From Ophioderma brevispina (lineage: Eukaryota > Echinodermata > Ophiuroidea > Amphilepidida > Ophiodermatidae), in assembly GCA_023653785.1 (NCBI GenBank), contig JAMKCH010010282.1:1-64000 (forward strand): DNA of 64,000 bases, read 5' to 3'. Made by a program: the position numbers and the translations under genes. This document shows positions 1-12,789 of this stretch, piece after piece. Position 1 is the stretch's first letter; each line of letters starts with the position of its first letter. The notes beneath the pieces were generated by a model, which made no database searches, had not been told where the DNA came from, and was given only the letters and a program-made list of their open reading frames with translations.

Positions 1-3000
1 ATCTGTAAAGAGACGAGAGGACTTTTTAACCGATTTGTGGAAAATGTATCATGCTCGCCAATGTGTTAAACTCACACTCTCCAAATTTCTAGATTAAAAG
101 GGAGGACAAATCTAAATGTTGATTACATTTTTTAATCGATTGTTAATTTCAAGCTAAATTTTGATTTATATAATTTAATCTAAGTACTCTGCATTTGTCC
201 CTGCTCACAATTGTCATATAATTTTAAACGTAAGACATTAGGAACACTTAAAGTGAATAAACCGAAAAAAGTGTCTTTTAAGAAGACACTAGTATTTTCT
301 GTCGTGCACCTGCAATGCAGAAGGTATGCTTAATGGCGGGGACGATTACAAACATCATGCATGCATTGCATTGCAAGTTAAAAAAACTTACGCCAGTGGT
401 ATTTTTGCATGTTTTTCCACAAAGGCAGAGAAATGTTGACGTTCGACAGCTAATAAAAGCCCAAAAAAAGAAAGAAGAAGACAGAAACCAAATTAATTTT
501 CTTTGGAAATTATTGAAAGGTCAGTCACATGGCAATTTAAAAATAGGAGTAGATCGAAGCCCTTACTAGATTCTTACCATAATCATAACGTTCTTAGAAT
601 TAGAAAAGAAAAAGTTAGGACTTAGAACTGTGATTATCTATTTGAAACCACTCTCCAAAATTCTTATTAAAACATCAAAGCATTAAGACGTGACGGATAA
701 CCCCCGCAGCCGCGCGCAGTGGCTGTAAGCCTGATACAACTAACACGGGGATCCGTTCTGCTCATAGTCCACGCGTAAGGTATTAGCCGGCTGCTATGTT
801 TCAGTTTGTGACTTATTGGAACAATCTTTTACATTCAGGCGGGGCCAATTGAAATTACTTATTAAAAGAACAATATACAGATTTGAATCTTAAAAAGGAA
901 TTTTATTATGGGAAAACAGCCAATTTGGAAAAAATAAAGATTGTGAGTCACGGCAGTGATTGGTTTATTATTTTGCTTCGGGGAAACCATTCAGGTAAAA
1001 TGACCGTTAAGTATATCCTACATGGAAAAAAACAACCTATTATCTTCATCGTACGTCGGTTTTGATCGGTAGGGAAAAGGTAAATTTGTGTACGTTTAGC
1101 ATAATTACGGTGTCTTTTGGAAAAAATAATAGCACGTGGGGCAGAGGGTATATGTACAGACCTTGATTAACATAGTCGGATTTATATATATCGGTCGCCC
1201 CCGGAGAGCACACTGCTATCTGATACGGACACGGGACCTTTACCTGACACGTGACACCAAAACTATTCATCTCGTTACCGTTGATAAAAACCAATACGGC
1301 AAAGCAGCAAGCATTTAGTATCTCTGTTGTCACAGCGGAATCGATCAAGAGTGAGACTATACGTGTGGTCTGTACAGGGATGGTAGACACGATTGACTTC
1401 GATTTGGGCAGTGGGGGGATTCCAAACGGTAATTTGTGAAAAATGCGTAAATGCATTTACTAGGGCAGTCTCGGTCCCAGTGACATTAAAAAAATATCTC
1501 TTAACATTTCAAAAGATCTAGTAAATCTTCATATAAATAAGAAAAAAATATGAGTTCACATCAATCATGCTGTATCCGTGTTAACTTACTGTGCATAAAT
1601 GGAAAACTCCAGAAAAAACTTCCCCTGCAAAAAGTAATCTCTACAAAACATAAATACCCTTGAACATACGCCGCCATGGCTACAGAGCTATGCGCTCTGT
1701 AAGCCATGCGCACCGATACACTCTAATATCCCAAAACAGCCCTATTATAATTATTATACACCCAAACCATTGCCACGCATGGATACTAACCTTTGAAGTT
1801 TGTTGGTTAAGATTGTCATGGTTCGTATTAGTTCGTAATTTAAAGGTGAGTGACCTGTTATGATCCAAAATTCATATGTTTGTTTATCCTTACATAGAAG
1901 ACCAAAAACATCTGTTGACAAAATTTGAGTTAAATCGGCAAAAGGTGTGGTACTAAATGGGCCCATAGACAGTAGGTGTGTGTAATAAAATGGGTATACC
2001 ACACTTTTGGCGACGTTTTTGTTAATAAAGCAAAAAGGACGTTTCCTGGGCCTAAATTTCATAGGATAATGAGAAAACAACATGAGCTTTTCTAATACTA
2101 ACCAAGAATCTCATTTTTTGGCTGGAGTAAAGTGGGGGGGGGGGGCAGGGGGCAAAATTTGTGCAGCTCCTGATTATTTTGTTCCGTCAATAAATTCTGT
2201 ATTATTTATAATCTTTTACGTCGTAACATTGTATTTGGTGTAAACCGTAAAAGCGTATAAGGTGATCTAAAAAGTATAATTGCGGATACCGATTCAGTTA
2301 CGAATCATACGGAATTTATTTCAGCATAGTAGACATAAACTAATGCAAAAAATTATTGGATTATATAGTGCTTGGAATTACAGAAAAAAGATGGCATGGA
2401 GGAGGCCTGAAATTGGAACCGTGTTCGGCGAAGGGCGGGCAAAAAATGAATTGAGTTTCTCTTTTCATCCCTCTTAGGAATAATTATTGACCGTTCAGCC
2501 TAAATGTGGGGTCCGAAACGAACTTTATTGCCCCCAATCCCCATGCAAAAATAAGAAAATAAAAACTTAAATTACGCTTTGGTAATGTCGAAGAGTAAAT
2601 AGAAATTGGAAAAATGTGGCATCTTTCAAAAAAGAAATAATGCGAATATTATAGACCTCTATTTTACCTTTTTATAGTCCGATCATCTATTTCTTCTCAG
2701 GGGCTGGCCTGATTTTAATATTGGTCATGTAATTTAAAAACAAGAGTGGATCTAAGCTCATATAGATCTACCATTAACAAGTACGCTTCTTAGAAAGAAA
2801 AGGTTATGAATTTATAGAAGTTCTAAGTGGTTGTTGTTGGTTATCTATTTGACAACAGTCTCCACATCCGTTTTATAAAAACATGTAAAAAACAAAAAGC
2901 ATAAAGCTTGTATATAACATTGAGTTGGGTGGTTAAGAATTTATAAGGTCGTATTTATAAGTTCAGAGTTAATGTCATCAATATCAAAAAAGGTACTATA

Positions 3001-3659
3001 TATATATTTAACTGTATATTTGTATATTTGTTATACAAAATAACTTTGTGCAGCGTATGATTAAACTTTTCAAATAAGTTGAATTATTTTATAATCTTCC
3101 GTGACAAATATTTGTTCAAAATGGTACATGTATCAGAAGTTACGCGACAAAATTCCAGGAGCTGTATTTAATTTTGTAAATTAATATCAATATACCATAT
3201 AAAAAATCATACATGATACTCTGCTAACAGGACTGTGCCAAATGCAAGTTTAACATGTTTATTACGTCTACTGTGAAATCTGACAGGGGTTTAGATTTGT
3301 AAATTTCCATATGTACCCATTTAAAATTATTTTAAAGTCATCAGTTGCGTGGTCAAAGCATTTATGACATTGTAGATTTGTTATTAGTTAGGATAGGCTA
3401 CTAGTATACCAAACACGTACAAAATTGAGCCGTTTAATGTGTGTCAAATACAAATGGACAATTTGAAATGTATTAAACACTACATCGTAATTGATATACA
3501 ATAGGATGAAAGAGGCTTTGGTTTAGTACATATATCGATCGCACATTCCGGTTCTAGGACTATCTGCTATATCGATATTGATGTGCAGAAATCTCCCAAA
3601 CGTATTCCTGGTTTGCGGAGACTCTCAAACTGGGTATTTTCTAAGACTCTAAATGGGCA
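1..3659. other. No recognised gene; AT-rich unique-looking DNA
   Basis: I see no convincing coding exon, RNA gene or transposon here on either strand. Open frames are short and lack recognisable motifs. The longest, 136 codons on the minus strand near 1046-1456, matches no family I know. Small structures are an imperfect hairpin at 1675-1708 with 14-bp arms reading CATGGCTACAGAGC and its complement, and a run of G at about 2133-2145. Confidence 0.5.
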
Positions 3660-4535
3660 TTATGTCAGCCCAAGAAGGTTGTAGTTAGACAAACAAGATA
3701 CCAATAGCTGAATACGGGAACATTCAGAGAAAAAATATAACTTTTGAAAATATGAAAGTCTGCCGGAGAACCCGTGTGCGTGTAGCCCCAGGAGAGGGGT
3801 AAAGTTCTATGAGGGGTCAAATTTTGGACTGCTCTAATCTAAGAAATATAGACCAAATTATTCCTAGGTTACCAGGAGTAAAAAGTCAAATGAGGTCAGG
3901 TGTGGGTGCTTTTATTTCAAGATTAGTTGGGCAATAGGCGACCGGTCATTGTTTATTTCAGAAAGGTTCAACAATTGTAATACCAAGATTTCTTGGTAAA
4001 AAAATATTAAAAACATATTTAATTATACTAATAAAAACTTGCGTTTTATTTTGCATAGGGTTGGTTCCTTTCATAGGGAGGGTTATAATTTTCCCCGTAA
4101 CCATAGAGTCCTAAGGGAATTTTGTACTCCTTCCATTATATAACAACAAGGATATGCCGAAAGTGAAAAAGCATTTCATAGTGGATTCGGTATAATTAAA
4201 CATTTAAAAAAAATATGTTTACAAACAAATCTTGGGGTATTGCAACGGGTGACCTTCTTGAAGAAAACAAATGACCTTTAGCCTATTTACCTACCCAAAT
4301 ATCTTTGGAAAGGAAGCCACACACGCGTGGACCCAATTGACTTTTTACTCTGCTACTAAGGAATAATTTGAGCTATATTATATTAGTTGAGAGCAGTTCA
4401 AAAATGTGACCCCCATGTAACTTTTACCCCTCGCCTGGGGCCTACACGACAACGGGTCTCCGGCAGACTTTCAGATTTTCAAAAGTTATATTTTTTCTCT
4501 AAACAAAACCCCTTTGGGCTGATGCTCTATTTCCT
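3660..4535. mobile_element. Fold-back (long inverted repeat) element, MITE-like
   Basis: Two long diverged arms face each other. The left arm, from about 3727, reads through a segment containing AGTCTGCCGGAGA, then the pair around 3785-3800, then AAAAGTCAA and GTGGG at 3878-3905. The same order reappears as reverse complement between about 4500 and 4205. The arms are roughly 300 bp, with an AT-rich centre near 4020-4200. An outer shared stretch, CAGCCCAA, occurs at about 3666 and 4515, so the ends are approximate. No transposase frame is visible. The structure fits a non-autonomous DNA element or an old inverted duplication. I could not define a target-site duplication. Confidence 0.6.
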
Positions 4536-4854
4536 CGATTGCGCGTACTTCTAAACGGGGTTTAAACCCCATAGCACTCATTGGTTTAAACATCCAGTTA
4601 AATTGCTCTCAACAAAAGGCAAAACAAACTCTAAAATTGAGAAATCCTAGTTAGGGAGTGTATTCATTGACTCAACTTGTCGTCAAGTCTACGACGAAAG
4701 CACCCAAACGGTGATTTCATTTTGAACTGAAAGAAATAGTAATTATAAATGAAAAATAAAAATGTTATTTTTCAACATATTAAAAAAAAAAAAAACTCAT
4801 CATTCAAACAAGCCCAAAAAGTAGGATACACCACGTTATTGTTTAACACGCGTT

Positions 4855-5025
4855 TCCAATTGGGTCCGCATTGACGTGGGACCGAATTGACGTGGACCGA
4901 ATTGCCGTGAGACGCGCCGAACTTGGACTGGACGAATTGGCGGTGAGACGGAATTGTATGGGACCGAATTGACTGGACCGGAACTGTTTTGGGACCGAAA
5001 TCGACCGGCATTTCCCTATGCCCAT
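4855..5025. repeat. Degenerate short-word satellite, core GACCGAATTG
   Basis: The words GGACCGAATTG, GACGTGG and CGGTGAGACG recur every 17-22 bases with changing spacers, for about eight units. The pattern is a loosely periodic array and not a strict tandem repeat. Similar architecture with other core words occurs elsewhere in this window (7550-7840, 25455-25830, 39955-40450, 42330-42400, 48368-48760). Confidence 0.65.
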
Positions 5026-5764
5026 TCTCCATAGAAAGACGTGTAAACCATATTTTTTTTGTAAAATTACACAGGGTTAAAGTTAGTGTAATAAATAATC
5101 AAAACAATGTAAAAAGGGTGTCGCCATTGAATTTTGTTTTATGGGTTTGTCATTCCTACAGTGAGACTCTCAAACAGTTGATTTAAGCACATGAGAAAGA
5201 TAACAGCAGCGAGCGACAAAATGCATTTTATCCTTCAATGTTTACAACGGTTTTCTGCAATGCAAGAAGATCAGTGATACCGTAAATTAGTGTTACATTC
5301 GGAGTTCGGCGGTGGTTGTTTAAAATTGGGGCTTCATTTTAAAAAATTGCTTCTGCAGGCCGACTTTGATCGTTGTTATTCTCACTAAGTATCATGCTGT
5401 TAAGAATGACAGAAGGTGGATAGGATAGTCCGTTCAAGACGTAGGGCTATGCCACTTTCGAAGGGACCGTCCCCAGGGAGATGTCCAAATTGGAATTTTT
5501 TAAAAAAAGGGAGATTTTGCGAGGGACACTTGCGCGGGAACCGAGCCCCTTACGTCGAGGGGTGACAGGGGCAACGGATGGGGGTTCCAGGGGCAATGCC
5601 CGGTCGGGTTAAGGGGGCGAAGCCCACAAAGCTCCGGCATTTTATTGCTTTTTTAAAGCACTTAAATAAGACATGGCCAACTTTGGAATACAGCTTTTAG
5701 TATTCCACAGACAAAAATCAGATTTTTGACCCAAGACAATGACATGAAAAGGTTAAATGAAAAG
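5026..5764. other. No recognised gene; GC-rich patch
   Basis: No gene is visible. A patch at about 5460-5640 is much richer in G and C than its surroundings and contains short self-complementary words such as GGGGCAATGCCC. Neither coding potential nor a known RNA was recognised. Confidence 0.4.
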
Positions 5765-5769
5765 GCTAA

Positions 5770-6300
5770 AACTTTAAACGCTCCCTCCCTTGAAAAACTA
5801 CGCTAACCTATATACATATGGACTGCATAATGAGATAGAGCTCTTTAACAGCTTTTCCAGAAAAAAACGGACAGAGCTCTGCCGTCAGCCGCCTCCGTTT
5901 AGGGAACTGTCAATGGGAACTAAGTCCATATGAGATTTTTTTAATTACTGAAAAAGGGATGAAAGTATAAATTTTGAAGGATATAATTGACAACTGCATC
6001 ATGAGAGTAGATCTTTGACTAACTCTCCTGAAAAAAAAATGGAAGTTCCAAGACTAAGAAACTGTCAGTATGACGGATGAACACAAACCCCTGGAGAATA
6101 TTGTTAAGTACAGGAGCACATTAAAAACTAAGTCTATAAACTTTAAAGGCGCATAACTTGGAAAAAAATAAGAACTATGCACATAAGAACTGCATCATGA
6201 GATAAAAGCTCTTTACATCCAGCTTTTCCCGAAAAAAATGAACAGAGTCCGCGTCCGACAGCTCCATTTAAGGAACTGTCAGTAGAAACTAAGTCAATAT
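5770..6300. repeat. Imperfect tandem repeat, about three units of 170-195 bp
   Basis: Three diverged units begin near 5770, 5965 and 6135. Each carries, in order, ACTTTAAA or a similar start, ACTGCATCATGAGAT, CTTTTCC followed by GAAAAAAA, and GGAACTGTCA near the end. The middle unit is the most eroded. No coding content is seen. Confidence 0.6.
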
Positions 6301-7549
6301 AGCGTATTTTTCAAAGTACATGAAGGATCAAGGCGTGGAGCTTTTAAAGCTGAAAAACTTCCAAAACAAAAACCGCTTATAACAATGCATTGGTGTGGTA
6401 ATCCCTTTGCACCATTGCATTTAAGTAGTTAATAAAATTACCATAGCCGACATTTAGCATACAGCAATTAAATAGTTAATATCAACTATTTAATGTAAGT
6501 GAACCATCCGAAAGAGTCGGGAAAAGAGAAAGAGAAAAAACGATGTCGGAAAAACCGTTTAACAGGACTTGAGAAATTGAAAATCTTTCAAATCTATGTT
6601 CTTTTATTCACTCCGAAAGATTATATTGCCTTCCTTCCTTAACTTTATTGTTCTGTATTTTATTTATTTTCTTTTCCTTAAATTACGAAAAAATCGGGGA
6701 TTTTGCATAGGGCAAAACCGAGACGGGAGAAAAAAACGAAAAACAGGGAGTCTCCCGCGGGAAACGGGAGAGTTGGAATCTCTGCATCCTTCGTAGTATG
6801 AATCATTGAGTATTGACCTCTCCCCCAGCCTTAGTAATGAAACCCAAGATCGAAAACGTCGTAGCAAGGGTGAAGCCCGGGGACTACGACCCCCAAAATG
6901 GAGGTCCAGTTAGAGTACCTTGGACTATGTAAAACCCTACACATGGCATATAGAAAAGCTAGCCTTATCCGGTGCCCATGTCATCCTGTACAATGAGCAC
7001 ACATTACACTCCCATGCAGTCTCTACTGCTGGGACCCACCAGCGCCAACTATTCCGTATACGCACGCTAAGGGCGGCTATTCTTTAGACAGGGCGCTCGT
7101 CATGCGGACTCCTAGCAGCCAAAACGCTGATTGTGCTAAAGGCTCCGCGCTTAGCTTGAAAAGAATGAAAAAAACGGTTTCGCGGGACCTGGATATCGCG
7201 AAAATTCAAACCGAACTCGGTGGTCGATCTGATGTTAGGAACGGGTTCATGACAAAAGACCAATTTAGCTCACTAGTTTGTAAGGCCTTGGCGTGGGTAG
7301 CATGACGGGACAGCTGACAATAGGAGAATGAGCCAGATGATAAGGGTAAGGAAAAATTGCTTGTAGGATCGATTTTAGTTTTTTCGTTTTTTCCAAAATA
7401 ACCTAATTATAACTAGTCAGCTAACTAGACAATTTAGTTGGGAATATTTGGTGCGGAAATCGTTACGATAGGCCCAAGTATTTGTGCGCGCAAGCAATCT
7501 TCAAGCTTGTACCGCATGTACAAAAGATCCGAATCAACGCTATCTGACA
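6301..7549. other. No recognised gene
   Basis: No feature could be supported on either strand. Open frames of up to about 67 codons lack family motifs. Confidence 0.4.
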
Positions 7550-7840
7550 TTTCGGCAACGCGGTTGCGGGAAAGTAGCAACGCTTGAGGCGTCGGCCAAT
7601 TAGAAGGACGAATTTCGTGACGTATTTCAAAAATAGGACCCACAACGGTTGCAAAGTAGTCTAGCAACGCGTTGTGAAACTCGCAAAGCGTTGCAAGCAA
7701 TTCACACAACAGTGGAACTCACAACGGTTGGACTTTCAAAGCGTTGAGAAGTTCCAAAGTAAGGGTCATAGATATTGCCGCAACGCGTTGTGAGAAAGTA
7801 AGCAACGGTGCGAATGCGGCAACCGTTGCGGCACGGCCAA
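7550..7840. repeat. Degenerate short-word satellite, core CAACGCGTTG
   Basis: Variants of CAACGCGTTG, AAGCGTTGC and CAACGGTTG recur at irregular 15-30 base intervals. The core word is itself a palindrome, so it appears on both strands. No strict period is evident. Confidence 0.6.
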
Positions 7841-9751
7841 ATCAAATCATGAATTTCTGTGACGGCGTATTATTTGTTAATGACCTTTAGGGAAACCCCC
7901 CTAAGGAACTCATTTCCGAGCGATGTTCGCACGAAAATTTTATTCCACATGTGATAGGCGTCATAGACAATTAAAAAATGAAATGAAATTGTAAAAAGTA
8001 AAAAAAATAAAAAAAATAAAAAATTGTTTTCAAACCACGCGAACATGGGCAAAAAGGGGAATATTTAAAATGAGGCTTGCGCTTACATCCAAACAGTTGA
8101 AAACTTATTTTATGTTGATATCATTGTAGAAGATCCCAACTTTAAACAGATTTAAATAAAACCAGCAATGTTAGGAATCAGTCTTTTACGGTATTGTAAA
8201 AATACAAGTTCATTGGCCCATAGAGGTGTACAGTAAACGGGTTAGCAATGAACGATGAAATATTATTTTCAGACATAAAGGGTATTATTGTTAATGTTAC
8301 TAATTAATTGTTACTTAACAGAGTGTGAACTTATATCAGCAAAAAAAAAAATGCTGTGGTCTTTGATTTAAAAAAAATTCTCAGATGACTTCAGTTAGTG
8401 ACCCGGGGGGTTCCATGGGACGCCCACTAATTAACTCATTAGCGGCTTGGCCGAGTTTAATTATGTTTGGTATGAAAGAGCGACATTCAAAAGGATAGAA
8501 ATATTACAAACAAAAATTCGGCCGCAAAAATCCAAAAGCGTAAAGCGGCCAGGCGAAAACAAATTTGTGGGTCCATAGGAACCCCCCCCCCCACCTTGGC
8601 CACTTAGGTGTTAAAACTTGGATTTGTCCCCCCTGTAGTAATCCAAAGTGATTGATTTTAACTCTAACAAAGTCGAGAGCACCGGCGTGAAGAATAAAGA
8701 TACACCACAAACAAAAATTACAAACAAAAGCCAAATAAACACAAAGCTCCGGGTGACCTTCTGATGTGACCTCGGGGGGATAAAGGGCAAATGTCCAAAA
8801 TGTGAATGTGAAAATATGCTGAAGGACCAAAAACTCCGATACTGCATAAAGATCCTCCCGAGCTCAGGAAAAAAAACTTGAACAAAGTCCATGGTGAAAT
8901 TTTGCTGGCGGGACACACGTTATAGAGTAAAAGGTCAACAAAAGGGGTTCAAATATTAATTATATGTATAATGTTGGACTTGTGGCTTTCCTTCCAAATG
9001 CAATAAATATATGCTACTGAGTAAAGCGATGTTGAACAATTTCAATCAAACTTGTTCAGATTAAGAAACCACTGACCAAGCTTTCTATGACGTGTACAAG
9101 TTTGGGGTTACGTAAAGGTCACTAGAGGGTAGATTTGCCCAAAATTGGTAAACGGCTTTCTCTGAAAGTACCGTCCCGCTTATCGCGACGCTGAGGTACA
9201 TCAAACTATGATATTGTGTTGGTTGGACACATTCTTGGGTCAGCAAATGTTTTTTCGGGCTATAAATGAGGTCCAAATTAATTACACCACAGCATAGTGA
9301 CATTTCTGCGTTACATGGAACTATGGCATATAAGGCATTGTATTGTCTGTCATTGATTCACATTTGCGTTTATCTTGATAAAACAGAAAAGCAGCATTTT
9401 GAAATATAGGCGGTCACCGATTTGACAAAGTACGTGGATTTTTACCGCCTTTTTCCAAATGTTAAACAACCGCGCCCCTATTTTCATCGAAAGGTTCAGT
9501 ATTTTTTGCACGGTTGTATTGGAAATTGTGTATTAAAGACCCATAGAAGTGGACTATCCTACGGAGGAATCAACACAAAAATTGTGCAAGGATTAAAGTG
9601 ATCGTCACCTTAATGCCTCACTATATCATAGCTTGTTTTTTTTTTAATAAACACATCTAATATACTTCAAAAGGTTGAAACAATGAAAGAAACGATAAAT
9701 AAGAAGACCTATATGAACCAAATTTGTAGCACACCCCTTGTCGCATTTCCT
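7841..9751. other. No recognised gene
   Basis: No exon, RNA gene or complete element is recognised. The only notable local feature is an 11-12 C run near 8581-8592, next to words resembling 46520-46740 (GGTCCATGG, CTTGG, CACTTA). That suggests a very distant relation to block B. Confidence 0.4.
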
Positions 9752-9945
9752 AGGGATTTACACACATGAAACTTGTGTTTGTGAGAATGTACCTTATTAA
9801 TATCCATGGATGCCTTTGTTCAACATACTGTACATTTTCTTGATATTTCAACTACGGATTAATCAATGAAGTTATTTTATACCAATTGCCAACTGATATG
9901 GACGGAATCCAAACACCAATTCACATGTTGCAGGACGCAATAAAA
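9752..9945. repeat. Dispersed direct repeat, copy 1
   Basis: The segment contains ACTTGTGTTTGTGAGAA, GATGCCTTTGT and AATCCAAACACCA in the same order as 10363-10565. The two copies differ mainly by one-base insertions and deletions. The identity of the element is unknown. Confidence 0.6.
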
Positions 9946-10362
9946 CAAGGATCATTCCCATTGTTAGGATATTGCTAAGAGTTTAGTGCCTTTAAGTGGC
10001 ATAACTGGTATCTATACCTGGATTTACAGTAGTAGTGTTGAAACCCTCTTTATTTAATATCAGGGATTAATTGGGTGTGAGATTTTGTGTGAACCTTTTC
10101 TTTTTGAAGATCAATAAAGGAGGTTATGACTATGCATAGATCATTAAACAAAATAGCACGGGTCATCATTACTTAATAAATGTAGGTCCCGTTTATCGTA
10201 CATGACGTATTCTTGATAACTGTTTAACCCATTGGAATGGAGGAAAAAGGGTTGTTTTGATTACAACATTGGTCATATCTGGCTTATTTTGCATGTTTTC
10301 TTCATTTTGTAAACATTGGAAGTATAGTTCGAGTTGATTTATTAAAAAACAACAACAAAATC

Positions 10363-10565
10363 TATGATTCAGTGATTTACACCATTAAACTTGTGTTTGT
10401 GAGAAGGTTTACATTATCAATATCATGATGCCTTTGTCAACCAATGCTACATTTGTCTTGATTATTTAACTACGAGATTATCAATGAATTTATTTTGTTA
10501 TACCAATGTGCCAAATGTTATGACGAATCCAAACACCACTCACCACGGTTCCAAGTCATCTGCCA
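10363..10565. repeat. Dispersed direct repeat, copy 2
   Basis: This is the partner of 9752-9945, about 610 bp downstream in the same orientation. It shares ACTTGTGTTTGTGAGAA, GATGCCTTTGT and AATCCAAACACCA. It is followed by a T-run near 10578-10590. Confidence 0.6.
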
Positions 10566-12789
10566 CCGTTGCACGATTTTTTTTTTTTTTATCAGTAGTA
10601 TAAGCTAACACGTGTGTAGTAGTCAAGCAGTGACGCTTGTTATGCTTGGTTTACAATAAAATTCGGGATCCGACTTTTTTTAAGGTTTAGAAGCAGTCGT
10701 AAATGGCATTTCAAGTCTACTTTAACATGCTTAGTGTCTGTTTCAAAAGAACTGTAATATAAGTGGATATAACCTAACAATAGCAATTTAGAGACCAAAA
10801 ATGGGCATTTGAATTGGAACAAAACTGAAATGAAATGGTTTTAAGTTCATTACTTCTTTGGAAACCTGTACTTTGTTTAAGTACTACCTCTTGACATCTT
10901 TTTTGGACGATTACACTGCTGCGGTAGCACCAATTAAAACTTGGCCCTATAACTCCGAACTCTATTACCCGCGGGACCAGCTACACACAAACACACCCAC
11001 CTACCCACCCCCACCAAGTTTCGTGAGCGTATACCACGACCTCCGAGAAAAGGAGCGGTGAGACAGAACACACAGATATTGGTCGATTATAATGGCATAA
11101 TTAACAAACACAATTTCTTACCAAGCAGCCAATCTGTAAAAGTGCTTTTGTTCGGTGACCCATTGGCCATTCACCCAACTTGTCCACCACACAATTGAGT
11201 CAAGCCTTCATTGTAAGGCTTCTTGGCTATTAATCTGTTAAAATCAATGATAAAAAAGTATTCGAATGGAAACACACCATCTTAACACTAAGTGCCCAAT
11301 TCAGGAGAATCGTATATTCATATAAAGGAACGATCATACGACACTCCTTTGAACAAATCAGTTCGTTACCGAGACCTCGCAAAAAAACATCAATTCAGGT
11401 GTCCCTGGGCACGTACGGGTAAGTCTACGATGAGCTTACTTTTGCCGAAAAAACTGATATACACAGGGCGAAAAACCTCCTGATACATTTGACTTGGAAA
11501 TCAACACTATGTGTTACAATATGATCATCCGCCAAGGACACAGTCATGTGGGTGTTATTTTCATGCATTTGCATGGAACTGACCTTATGTGCTCTGGGCA
11601 TCATATATCATACCCAAAAACCAGGGGGTATTTCTAAAATTACACTGGGCCAGGGAGTTGAGGACAACTCTAGCTCATGTGCAAAATGCTACCCATGTGA
11701 AAATCGCCCCACTTTTAAAAGCTCATATGTGGATTTTTACTGCCAAAAAGGCCCGAATATGTGACTCTTAATTTAACAACTTACTAAAAACTAAAGTAAA
11801 TATCTATAGAATAGATTTTTGCTTCCCGCCAAAATCATCAGATAAGTTTTAATAAGGAGTATTGTTTTTGTTGCAAAAAGTTTCTGCTGTGAAATAAAAT
11901 TTGTTACATAGGTTAAAATGGCGCCAGTTCATATATACAGGATACTTTTGATTTATTATACAGCGAGAGACGAGAAGAGCGGAGAGAGAAATATATTCTT
12001 TAAAGAAGAAAAGGGTGTACGCAGATCATTTATGGGCGATAATGTGTCCGAGGGTGGAAAAAACTAAATATTGAAAGTTTTTACGGCCAGGTACATTAGG
12101 AGTCCTAATGATACTGCAAACCCTTTATTTCTATTCTATTACTAAAAAAAGCTTGATTTATAAGAGAACCTGCCTTGGCGAAGCCATAATTGCAGAAGAA
12201 TGCAGTAAAAACTGCCCAATCAGAAGCTGCATTTCAAAAGAATGGGCAGCAAAGGTAATAGAACATATATCATAGAGAGAGCGAGAGAAGAGATTATAAT
12301 TTACTGTTGGAAGCAAGCAAACATAATTAATTAGGGCAAAAATTAAATTCTCATTAAACTGTCTGCAAATCATAACATGCAATGATTTTGGCTGTGCAAC
12401 CAAATTGTTATAAACTGTGGGTTGTTAATATCTTTATAACAACCATTGCTTGTGCATGATCGAAATAAGAGTTCAGTTCACTATGCGCCTTCCGCAAGTC
12501 TTTCACAGCAGCTCAAATACCACCTCTGTGATTTGGTTGAAAACCCCTTGCAAGATCGTGCTTAGATCTCGTGAAACTAAAATCATAAGTAATCAATTTT
12601 CCCTGTAATTCACCTTACACTGGGCTTGCTTGTGGGAAACCTTTCGATGCTGACCATTTAAAAAGCCCACCCTTTCATCCCTATTTACACTGCAGAATTT
12701 TGAAAAAAGCATGGAGAGAAAAATTAAACTTTTGGACGCACAAGACGCCAATTCCATAGCTGAATTTATCATAGTCCATTTGTAGTATC
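10566..12789. other. No recognised gene
   Basis: No gene is supported. A word cluster at 11590-11640 (ATATATCATACCCAAAAACC, then AGGGGGTAT) reappears as reverse complement near 47105-47150, so a dispersed repeat of unknown class occupies part of 11546-11760. Confidence 0.4.

Noticed and set aside
1046..1456. 136-codon minus-strand open frame
   Set aside because: No recognisable domain, overlaps plus-strand frames of similar quality, no splice or start context. I treat it as chance.
8504..8916. Overlapping minus-strand frames of about 100 codons
   Set aside because: Hydrophobic but without a family motif. Two frames overlap fully, and a C-run borders them. Not supported as a gene.
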